This document shows positions 54,070 to 62,629 of a stretch of DNA of 64,000 nucleotides, piece by piece. The stretch lies in the NCBI RefSeq assembly GCF_026151205.1, contig NC_087082.1, positions 186,001-250,000 of the forward strand. The letters run 5' to 3'. Numbering within the stretch: the stretch's first letter is position 1; every line of letters begins with the position of its first letter. The position numbers and the translations under genes were made by a program. Below the pieces are notes generated by a model, which worked only from the letters and a program-made list of their open reading frames with translations, ran no database searches and was not told the origin of the DNA. The stretch comes from Bolinopsis microptera (Eukaryota; Ctenophora; Tentaculata; Lobata; Bolinopsidae).

Positions 54070-54922
54070 ACTCCTCAGTCGATTCAGTGGAATGATCGGA
54101 GAAGATGTGGTTGATCTAGAATCTTCTTAACGTACCCTTAAGTAGTGCATTGTAAACATAGTACTAAATTGCTTGAGATGAACACCCTTTTCTCACCAAA
54201 CACTGAAAATGGTGATCCGTTTACTATAAAAACTGGGTGATTGTTACGACCCATTTGCGTTAGTTTATTTATAAAGGCATTTACTATGTTTTGTTTCAGG
54301 AGGTGGTATCCTAACTTTGCGAAGTATTACAGTAACCAGCCTGTCTCACACAGGTATGTTTTAACAAGTCACACCGCTCTTCGTTAATTTTCATTTTGTC
54401 CTATGTTGTTCACTTGTTTTTCCTAATGACCGAAAATTAAATTCAAATAAGTTACAATTTTAAAGTTACCCCATTCAGAGCCCTTGACGATATTAGATCA
54501 AGTATCGAAGAATTAAAGCACTACCGGGAAACGGTGTTCAAATCCAAAGTTCAGTACACGGAAGATATAGAAATGCCGCCACCCAAAGGTAAGGAAGATA
54601 TAGAGATGCCGTCACCTAAAGGTAAACCCTTCGCTCTTAGCTCGCTGGCGCTTCTCGTGGCCATCCTTGTGCTTTGGTACTGTCGAATAATATAAAAAAG
54701 CTTCAATAATATAGTTAAAGTAGAGCTGAAAGGCTTACCTCCATCCTAGATGCTCTGGAGATTTTGATGACCCGCTGTGAAGCTCTCCAGGCTCGCAAGA
54801 TCAGATCGAAGAGCGAATCAGAAGCAACCGGCGAGGAAGAGCAGAAGAAGACTGTTCTACAACCGCCCGTCAGTGTCAGCGTTAATGGTAAAAATATCAC
54901 TCTTTTTGGTAACCAGATGTAG
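48655..54922 (+). CDS. REXO2: Oligoribonuclease / RNA exonuclease 2 (DEDDh 3'-5' exonuclease)
   Basis: Exons 48655-48739, 48883-49012, 49548-49686, 50445-50592, 51793-51919, 54300-54353 and 54479 onwards join in phase. The enzyme degrades short RNA oligomers to nucleotides. Motifs: [12 protein letters not shown] (Exo I, D and E), [11 protein letters not shown] (Exo II), [19 protein letters not shown], and SHRALDDI (Exo III, H and D). The N-terminal 70 residues are acidic, then basic ([10 protein letters not shown], nuclear-signal-like), with no obvious mitochondrial presequence. Exon 4 best ends with a GC donor (AAAG|GCAAGT); a GT donor at 50620 also keeps phase but adds nine residues. The C-terminus has two forms: read-through to a stop at 54693-54695 (299 residues, last segment [17 protein letters not shown] hydrophobic), or splicing from 54588 or 54621 to an exon at 54750, which ends at 54922 if unspliced (321 or 332 residues). 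Canonical REXO2 has no membrane tail. Confidence 0.85.
49013..49547. other. REXO2 intron 2
   Basis: Contains a (CT)n microsatellite at about 49268-49316 and a probable dispersed repeat (about 49110-49265: AATCCCAAAATGTCCGTCTG, CGAAGCTTTTCTAACCCC). No gene. Confidence 0.5.
49687..50444. other. REXO2 intron 3
   Basis: AT-rich, between CACCAA|GTAGGT and CTCCTCAG|TCG. No repeat family or gene recognised. Confidence 0.6.
50609..50805. repeat. Triplicated CCATATACGGTCTGTAG unit separated by giant poly(G) runs
   Basis: The segment CATATACGGTCTGTAGTTAC+TGTTTG occurs three times. Each copy is followed by a G run: 37 G at 50651-50687, about 18 at 50717-50734 and 32 at 50774-50805. The unit starts at the alternative 5' splice site of REXO2 exon 4. 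Confidence 0.9.
50806..51260. other. REXO2 intron 4 middle part
   Basis: Irregular repeats of TATTTTTGAGTATTTTTGAG and AAAAATGAGAAATCCAT, ending in about 28 C (51174-51201). The poly(G) at its left and the poly(C) at its right are inverted, so this may be a foldback element of the GGGGG-ended kind. Confidence 0.5.
51261..51755. repeat. 32-bp minisatellite in REXO2 intron 4
   Basis: About 15 copies built from TGATATAGTGGAGTCACTAC and TAGCTCTCCTAG, ending shortly before the acceptor of exon 5 at 51791-51792. Confidence 0.95.
51887..52236. repeat. 50-bp minisatellite duplicating the end of REXO2 exon 5 and its donor
   Basis: The true exon end TATAGACGTGTCCACTGTCC...CGCTTG and donor GTTAGTTGCC are followed by six further copies (starts near 51937, 51983, 52033, 52083, 52133 and 52183). 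Period is 50 bp except one 46-bp unit. Each copy keeps the coding motif [10 protein letters not shown] and the donor G|GTTAGT. Confidence 0.95.
52548..52735. repeat. 18-bp CpG-bearing minisatellite
   Basis: About ten copies of CAGTGTGCACCCCGGATG in REXO2 intron 5, abutting the 3' end of a LINE copy. Frames reading MQCAPR or GVHTAS in both strands are artefacts. Confidence 0.95.
52738..53755 (-). mobile_element. Second copy of the CR1/L2-type LINE, internally deleted
   Basis: The 3' UTR (52745-53095) matches 22710-23040. It then joins directly to RT sequence equal to 24075 onwards, so about 1 kb including the YADD motif is missing. The 5' end is truncated in the linker before the RT. It retains [29 protein letters not shown] and SGVPQGSI in one open stretch (53102-53557). 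It lies antisense in REXO2 intron 5. Confidence 0.9.
53756..54299. other. REXO2 intron 5, distal part
   Basis: A twofold CTGATGATATCATGGTTTG repeat (53754-53805), a TA microsatellite (53907-53925), a C run of about 37 (54031-54067), then ordinary intron sequence up to TTTGTTTCAG. No gene. Confidence 0.5.
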
Positions 54923-55150
54923 CCATGATTACCAGATGTAACCATGGTTACCATATGTAGCCATGGTTACCATATGTAGCCATGGTTACCATATGTAGCC
55001 ATGATTACCATATGTAGCCATGGTTACCTGATGTAGCCATGATTACCTGATGTAGCCATGATTACCATATGTAGCCATGGTTACCATATGTAGCCATGAT
55101 TACCATATGTAGCCATGATTACCATATGTAGCCATGGTTACCTGATGTAA
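54905..55150. repeat. 19-bp minisatellite TAGCCATGGTTACCATATG at the REXO2 3' end
   Basis: About 12 copies. The stop codon of the longer REXO2 form (TAG at 54920-54922) is the first TAG of a unit. Units contain GTAGCCATGGTTAC, close to an X-box. A possible AATAAA signal for REXO2 occurs near 55594. Confidence 0.85.
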
Positions 55151-55892
55151 CCAATCCATGTTAACGTAATCGTACTGTCTGACACGGACTTCTTTTGCTT
55201 TAACTTGTCATTTTGTAACAGTTATAATCAGGATTTTTGACTGATGAGTGAACTTGATCTGTTGTTTATAGTCCCTTATAGTGCACTATGATACAAACAA
55301 TTGTTTATTATTAGAGTTCCACCTTATAGTGCACTATGATACAAACAATTGTTTATTAGATTCTTGTTCCACCTTTAAGGTTTTAAAATGTTTATCTAAT
55401 AATACTATTGATTTTATTCTAAATTGTTCTTTTAATATTCTTTAAGATTCGGAATACAAATAGTCTTATAATTTGAATTATTCATCGTTGTTATTTTTTG
55501 CCAGTCTTAGATGATGGATAAGCTTTTCAAGGTTCACAAACTCCGGATTTGCGACTGAAAATGTTCAAATGGTTAAATAATTGAGACATAAAATGAATAA
55601 AACAATTTGAAAATAAGAATCACTGATTTTACTGTTATGAGCTGCTGGCTATTTTATTCTACTCGCACAAAATTTAAATCGAGCTGTACTAGCGCAGATT
55701 TTTGTGCCTCGTTTGCGCAAATTTTGATGCGAGCTTCGACACCTGGTATATCTCTACTACTGCATCGCTTCGCAAATTTTAGAAAATCGCGCTTTGGTTG
55801 GTGAACCTTTGAGTTTGAAGTGAGGAACATCACAGTTTAAACAGTACCTATGTTACTTTTGAGTGTTTTGTCACACGCCCTTGCTCCCAAGT
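55151..55892. other. Intergenic region between REXO2 and RRM gene D
   Basis: AT-rich. A 40-bp segment CCTTATAGTGCACTATGATA+CAAACAATTG is repeated at about 55273 and 55322. No supported gene. The promoter of gene D must lie here, but no TATA or initiator could be assigned. Confidence 0.5.
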
Positions 55893-58800
55893 ATGTCCGA
55901 GACACTGAACCAGGGCGCCCCCGCACTGAAGGAGGGTAGTGTATACACTACCCCCGCACTCAACCAGTCACCCCGTCTCTTTGTGGGGGGACTTTACGGC
56001 GATAAAGTGGTGGAGAAGTGGGAGTTAGAGCAGGTGTTTGCACCGTACGGCGATGTCAAGGATATCTGGGTTGCTAAGGACCCACCTGGTTACGCGTTTG
56101 TGGAGATGGAGACTGTTGAAAGTGCAAGAGAGGCGATGGCTGCGCTTAATAATACAGAAGCACTGGGGGTTACCATTAGGTGAGTGCTAGCTGATTACAT
56201 AATTAGTAAGGTTTTCCAATGATATCCGGATTGGAACATTATTTATTAGTCGCATTGTTGTGATGCTACTAGAGTAGTGATGTTTAGAGTAGTGATGTTA
56301 CTAGAGTAGTGATGTTTAGAGTTACAAATTTCTGATACATGCGACAAAGGGAAAATGCTCTTGTTCAGGTTAAGGAAACTGTATTCATATTCTAATAAAG
56401 ATTTTAATCAAACATTCAAAACGTAAAAATATTGTTTATCAATTATCAGCTTTTAATTTAGATAACTAAATCCAAAATATTTTGGGACAAAAATCGTAAC
56501 AAAATTAGTTTATAATCACGAGTGTAATATCCGGATATCAACATTATTTGTGTGTCGCATTTTTGTGATTTTTGTGATGAAAATTTCTTAATCTTATCGT
56601 GTATGCGACAAAGAGAAAATGTTCTTTCCCCTTTATCTGAAAATACCATTTTCCTTTTGTCGCATACACGGAATTAAAAGAAATCTAAAAAATGAAAATG
56701 AATATACGAGATTATACAACCCTAAATAAATTATTTTATTTTATTTTATTTTTATTAACAGGAATAAACAGTACAAATAGAATTTACCGTGGTACTGGTA
56801 TACAACATTGCCTACAGCGGGCTATATCCTTTATTTCATTCAATTCTTCTAACGTGTTCATAACCAAATTACGATCTTTAAGATCGTCCGTCATTAATTT
56901 AAAGAGGATTTTGCCGGGACAACCTATACACCCTTTAAATGTTTCATTCATAGTTGCGGCAAAAACAAGGGATACATTGGCCGGTGTATTGGTACACTAC
57001 ACTGCACGAAAATTAAAATGAACATACAATGAATATACAACCATAAATTAATAAAATACTGTATATGGATAGTGTCAGTGAATACGTAAAATGAAGGTGG
57101 CATGCGTTGTGCCAATGGCCAGCCTTAACGATTCCCATAATGTTTAACGGGGTCACCTTATCACGTGATCAGGTAAGCCAATCACCTGATCACACGTAAT
57201 GAATAAACTCGTTATGCTTCGTATCTCGGCCATCTGAGCAGCTACAACTCTAATTTGTTCAGGAGAAACGTAATTCGAATGGTCAAACACAATTCAATAA
57301 AATTTAGCTCGATCCGACTATCCAAACTATCAAATAAATGCAAGAATGAACCTTCATTTGAAAAAAATGAACTCGAATATTTTTCGATTTGACAAATTCC
57401 TCGAACCAGTGGTGGTAGTAAGTCGTACCAGAAAGAATTATTTCAATTGGTCACTCAGTGACTGAGCCATAAAGGCCAACGTATGCCCCCTCCCCCCCCC
57501 CCCCCCCCCCCTGTATAACTCTCAAATTTTTTAGAACATGAATAAGATTTCGTTACATTGAAACGTTAAGCATTTTCTCCTTGGGGCATGTACGAAATTA
57601 TCAGAAATTTTGAACTCTCTACATTTTCCAATAACGTGATACTGATATGATTTCAACGTTAAACTTTTATGCAAATAGCGCAATTTTGACAAAGCTTTGG
57701 GATCGCAATGCATTTAATTGCAATTCCAGCTATGCATATTCCTCTACTGACCATTGTATTTAGAATCGAGCGCACGAAAGCTAAAAGTGGCAAGAAAGAA
57801 GGAGAGAGAGGCGGTCGTGGAGGTCGAAGGGGTCGTGGGAGAGGTGGGAGAGGAGGGAGAAGTGGGAGAAGCAGAGGACGTCTTTCTCAGAGGGGCTATT
57901 TCGACGAGTGGCAGGTTGGCGAGTTGCCAAGACAGTACCTTTTATTGGAGTTATTTCAATTATCTACTTTAACTTACCACCCCCATTAGCAAGAGCTCCC
58001 GTCCCTTATGTGATCTACGAGTCAAGCAGACAAATCTTAAAGATCATGTTTACTTCTTAATATATGAACTCTATATCTAGCCCATTTCTAGGTCAATTAA
58101 ATTATACTTATGGATCACATCACTAATTATACGTCACTAATTAGTAATTGGTGATACGATCTGACCCCTGATAATTAATTGGGGGTCCCCCTTCCCGGAA
58201 AATATAAGATTTAGTATCTAGATATGCCTTAGGAGGAGGATCTGTACGACACTTCATACCCTGCGGAGTACGAGGAAGAGAGTGAGGAGAGACCGCGCCT
58301 CTATGTGGGAGACTTGCAGGAGGATATTACCAAGGAGATGCTCCTGTCGGTGTTTGGTCCCTATGGAGACGTCATCGACGTCTGGATCGCTAGGAACCCT
58401 AAGGGTAGGTAGTTACCAACCTACTAAGAGTTCGTTGCTGGGTTTTGTTTGAATCCTATTTTTTGTGATCTGTCATGATACCATCACCAACAAATTAAAC
58501 TTTTTTCAACAATGTTGCAAATTGTTGAGTGTACACGCTACACACTACACTACTGAGTTACTAAAACGCTATATTGACTATTAATACACCAGGATATGCA
58601 TTTGTTGAGTTCTCTGAGCTGTACGACGCTAAGAGGGCTATGAAAGAATTGGACGGCGCAAAACACTTCGAGTCAACATTTAAGATTCAGATCACTCACA
58701 ACAGCAAAGCCAAAAAAAGAGGTTTTTCAGGATATTCCTTAATAATAGTATTTAAGTAAAATCTGACTAAGTTAGATTCCTTACCATGATGATAATTCAA

Positions 58801-61800
58801 CATTTAACTTTTTTATTACAAGAAATGTGACTTGTAATATGTAAAGGATCCCTGGATCCCAGGTTAAGGACGATGTATATTGTATAGCTAATATGCAGTA
58901 GTAGTAGTTTAGCCAATAACCTGTTGTATTTCAGCTGAAGCGTTTGTAGAAGTGAGGCGCGAGAGGGGAGTGAGACGGGGCGGACCACCACCACAGAGAG
59001 GCTTCCTCAGTAAACGAGCCAGGTTTGTAGAAGTGAGGAGAGAGAGGGGGGGGGGGGGGGGGGGCAGAGTGAGACGGGGCGGACCACCACCACAGAGAGG
59101 CTTCCTCAGTAAACGAGCCAGGTTTGTAGAAGTGAGGAGAGAGAGGGGGGGGGGCAGAGTGAGACGGGGCGGACCACCACCACAGAGAGGCTTCCTCAGT
59201 AAACGAGCCAGGTTTGTAGAAGTGAGGAGAGAGAGGGGGGGGGGCGGAGTGAGACGGGGCGGACCACCACCACAGAGAGGCTTCCTCAGTAAACGAGCCA
59301 GGTTTGTAGAAGTGAGGAGAGAGAGGGGGGGGGGGGGGCAGAGTGAGACGGGGCGGACCACCACCACAGAGAGGCTTCCTCAGTAAACGAGCCAGGTTTG
59401 TAGAAGTGAGGAGAGAGAGGGGGGGGGGGCAGAGTGAGACGGGGCGGACCACCACCACAGAGAGGCTTCCTCAGTAAACGAGCCAGGTTTGTAGAAGTGA
59501 GGAGAGAGAGGGGGGGGGCAGAGTGAGACGGGGCGGACCACCACCACAGAGAGGCTTCCTCAGTAAACGAGCCAGGTTTGTAGAAGTGAGGAGAGAGAGG
59601 GGGGGGGGGCGGAGTGAGACGGGGCGGACCACCACCACAGAGAGGCTTCCTCAGTAAACGAGCCAGGTTTGTAGAAGTGAGGAGAGAGAGGGGGGGGGGG
59701 GCAGAGTGAGACGGGGCGGACCACCACCACAGAGAGGCTTCCTCAGTAAACGAGCCAGGTTCACTAAATAAACAGTATATATGAACTCTTTCATTTGAAG
59801 TTGGTATTGGTCACTCACACACACAAAATTTGGGGGCCGGGGGGTCTGACCATATTAAAGTATATCCCCGCCCTCAAATAAAAAAAAACCCGACATTTTA
59901 ATACACTTTAATACACTTTAATATACCCAAAATTTGTCGAGCTATATTCTTCGTTTAGATTTGCAAGATCAGCCTGTTTTTGGATAAGTACATGAATCCA
60001 GTTTGGACAAAAAATGGCTGAGTTGTGAGCTAAAAACCATACGCCCATATTTGGGCATACGCACCGAATTTGAACGCTTTGCCTAAAATTCGATCAAATT
60101 TCAATATTTTTGAATTTTACTCGCCAAAATGACTTCATTAAAATTGAAATGATTCCATCAGTTTCCAATATGATGATATTTTTGCATGAAATTAATAGAT
60201 TAAGAATTGTATTTCAAGCTTACTGTGGTATGGGCCTCCAAAAAGATATGGATATAGGTTATATTAAAGTATATCTCGCCCTCAAATCGGGAAAAACTTA
60301 CATTTTAATACACTTTAATATGGTCAGCTCCCTCCCCCCTAAAACTAAAATGTCACAATTTTGTGATTTCTTTTGTCAACTGTGTCTGCCCAATTATTGT
60401 TCCTTGGTCTAAAATTTAGCAGATTAGGTTAAATTTAATCTAATAATCATTATACATTATTGGTTAAAGAGCACGGTTTTGATGAAACTTGTTTTGCCTT
60501 TGCGTTAGTGTTAGTGTTAGTGTTAGTGTTAGTGTTAGTGTTAGTGTTAGTGTTAGTGTTAGTGTTAGTGTTAGTGTTAGTGTTAGTGTTAGTGTTAGTG
60601 TGACAATGTATTTGCTTACAACTATTCCACACTACTGGGCATTGCTTGTCAGGGTTGTCCTAAACATTCATCATATACACTCTAGTATATACTCTACTAT
60701 ACTCACCGCTACTACGGTGTAGTTCATCATATATACTTGGGGACATTAACTTGGAGACACCATTTAACCATTTAACGGAAAAAGTCGTTAAATATGTAGA
60801 TAATAGTCATATCATGTTGAACTATCCTGACACTCTTTAATTCGGCCACCTGTTTACAGTGTGAAAATGTAACATTTCTGTGCCGGCCAAATGTAGGCGA
60901 TATCTTACCACCTGATTAAGATATCGCTAATATATAATGTGATATCTAGTATAGTTTGATTATCCTAACCATCAAGGGTTCATATACAATGTATATTATA
61001 CAATGTACATTGTACATATGATAAATTTAACTGCCCGTGTTTTTAATAGGGTTACAAATATTGTATCAATATCCTCAAATGAACATGACCAAGTGCATAC
61101 TGTACATTTAGGGGCCATCTACTAAGGGGCCATCTACTTAGGGGCCATCTACTTAGGGGTCATCTACTTAGGGGCCATCTACTTAGGACGTCCGCCAAAA
61201 TCGCGGATTTTCAGACCACCCCCCTCCCCCTGTCCGGGTGTATCCGAATTTTCGAAACCACCCCCCTCCCCCGGACGTCCGGATTGTCGCCAGACTGGCT
61301 GGCGACATAAAGTATAAAAGGCAATAAGATAATATTATATAATAAGATAATATTATATGCGAGTTGTGTCTCTGCTCTCATGAGCTGCTCTGGGAATCGA
61401 CTTCTCGTTCAAAATACAGGGATCTAAACTTACAGAGTAATTAGTGTCAAAGAGTTGAAATAAATGGGACTTTTTCGTTAATTCTGCCAAAATTTCTGGA
61501 CGTCCGGATTTTCAGAACCCCCCCCCCCCTCCCCCTGTACGGATTTGTCCGAAATTCCAAAATCACAAACAGTATGACTATGATCTCTATAATAAGAGAC
61601 AACCTGAATCTACTAATCAAGTACATTATCAGGCCGACAAGACACGTATACGATGACGTGCAGTACTTTGCTGAGGACCATTCCCACCGTCCGAGAAGAG
61701 ATCCTTACTACGATGATCCTTATTATGCACCAAGAGCGCGCCCGCCGCCCCACGCACCCCCTCTGGGTCTAGAAGGAAATACATACCCCCCGCCCAGACG

Positions 61801-62629
61801 GGACCCATATTATGAGGAATACTACAGCGCACCCCGCCCCCCTTATTCTGAGGCAGATCCTTCATACCACCCAGCTCCAGCTAGAGACCCATATTATGAC
61901 GATTACTACGCCACCCAGCCCCCTGCAAGAGCCCCCTACGGAGTTCAGCCTGATAGGGACCCTTATGCAGCGCCGCCAGCACCAGGAACTAGGGACCCTT
62001 ATGCAGCGCCGCCAGCACCAGGAACTGAGGCCACTCCAGCCCCCAGGCCCGCTGCTACTCCCACCGATCCTCGAGCCAGGGACCCTTACGCTCAACCGCC
62101 ACCCCTTGCTAAGGCTGCTGCAGCTCCCACTGAACCGGCCGCCGTGTATGAGGCTATCCTCGCAGCAACAGTGCCTGCACGAGCACCACCTCCTGCACGT
62201 GCGCCGCCTTTACCAGCTGAAACTAGAACGGTACATCCAGCTGCACCACCACGCTCTCCTGGTGCCCGCCCTCGTCACCAGGCTTATGATCCGTATACTT
62301 ATCCTTACGAAAGGGACCCTTATTATTCAGACCCTCGACTACTAAGAGACCCTTACGAAGAACTAGACGCTTACGGATATGCACGACCTCCGCCTAGGAA
62401 AGATCCCTACGCGCCTCCAGCTAGTGCAGCAAGTGTAGATTATGATCCTGTGCCGTATGTTGCGCCGGCCCGCCCTGCAGCACGTATAGATCCTGTGCCG
62501 TATGTTGCGCCGGCCCGCCCAGCAGCCGAGCGCGCAATTAAAACAACGCCGCCAACCACCGTAGCAGACCCTTCTATAACACCTGCATATCGAGCACCTG
62601 CCAAAACTGCGCCAAAAACTTCCCCTTAA
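55893..62629 (+). CDS. RRM gene D: two SRSF3/7-like RRMs, RGG region and long DPYY/Pro tail
   Basis: Exons 55893-56179, 57764-57914, 58233-58404, 58593-58721, 58935-59022 and 61633-62629 join in phase: 607 residues in the minimal form. RRM1: RLFVGGLYGDKVVEKWELEQ, RNP1 DPPGYAFVEM, ending VTIRIERTK. Then a basic Gly/Arg stretch (GERGGRGGRRGRGRGGRGG). RRM2: RLYVGDL..., RNP1 split by an intron as RNPKG|YAFVEF. Then an RGG-like exon (VRRERGVRRGGPPPQRGFLS). The last exon (332 residues) is a Tyr/Pro/Ala tail with DPYY, RDPYAAPPAPGT and YVAPARPAAR repeats, ending KTAPKTSP. This is a paralogue of A and B. An RNA-binding role in splicing or mRNP formation is likely, and the tail may phase-separate. The RGG exon is repeated nine times to 59758, so the real mRNA may include more copies. 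Donors CAG|GTTGGC and G|GTTTTT are weak. Confidence 0.75.
56180..57763. other. Gene D intron 1 with dispersed 'TGCGACAAAGG' repeats
   Basis: Blocks GCGACAAAGGGAAAATGCTC (56340) and an inverted pair TATGCGACAAAGAGAAAATG / CATTTTCCTTTTGTCGCATA (about 56600-56667) belong to the family also seen near 10890, 40360 and 40965. Near 57150-57210 there is a palindromic TCACGTGATCAGG region, and a C run lies at about 57490-57510. A 109-codon frame (56692-57021) has no recognised domain and is not accepted. Confidence 0.5.
59023..59758 (+). repeat. Eight further tandem copies of the gene D RGG exon with G-run spacers
   Basis: Each unit (about 90-98 bp) has a constant 54-base part (AGTGAGACGGGGCGGACCAC ... 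AAACGAGCCAG, coding VRRGGPPPQRGFLSKRA) and a spacer GTTTGTAGAAGTGAGGAGAG + AGAG + G(8-18) + CAG. Taken as exon and mini-intron, every 54-base part is phase 2-2 with donor CCAG|GTTTGT and acceptor GGCAG|A. Two copies (about 59245 and 59611) read GGCGG instead of GGCAG and so lack the acceptor. The last copy reads CCAG|GTTCACTAAATAAAC, giving a stop and AATAAA if not spliced. Confidence 0.85.
59832..60345. mobile_element. MITE-like element with TAATATGGTCAG ends (gene D intron 5)
   Basis: The left end GGGGGTCTGACCATATTAAA is inverted at the right end (CTTTAATATGGTCAGCTCCC). Inner blocks TTAAAGTATAT...CGCCCTCAAA and ACATTTTAATACACTTTAAT occur at both ends in direct order (59852-59912 and 60258-60318). 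No coding capacity. Confidence 0.5.
60504..60602. repeat. (GTTAGT)n hexamer array
   Basis: About 16 perfect copies of GTTAGT. Not the animal telomere repeat TTAGGG. Intronic in gene D. Confidence 0.95.
60603..61632. other. Gene D intron 5, distal part
   Basis: Holds a 15-bp repeat GGGGCCATCTACTTA (about 61110-61185, six copies), and two copies of a C-rich block GACGTCCGGATTTTCAGAAC / CCCCCCTCCCCCTGT (about 61190-61280 and 61495-61560) that probably mark the ends of a MITE. No gene is seen. Confidence 0.5.

Noticed and set aside
58909-59458. Minus-strand proline-rich frames over the gene D exon array
   Set aside because: Antisense shadow of the repeated RGG exon; the sense strand has splice signals and family context.
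60504-60602. Interstitial telomere
   Set aside because: The hexamer is GTTAGT, not TTAGGG or another known telomere repeat, and it is short.
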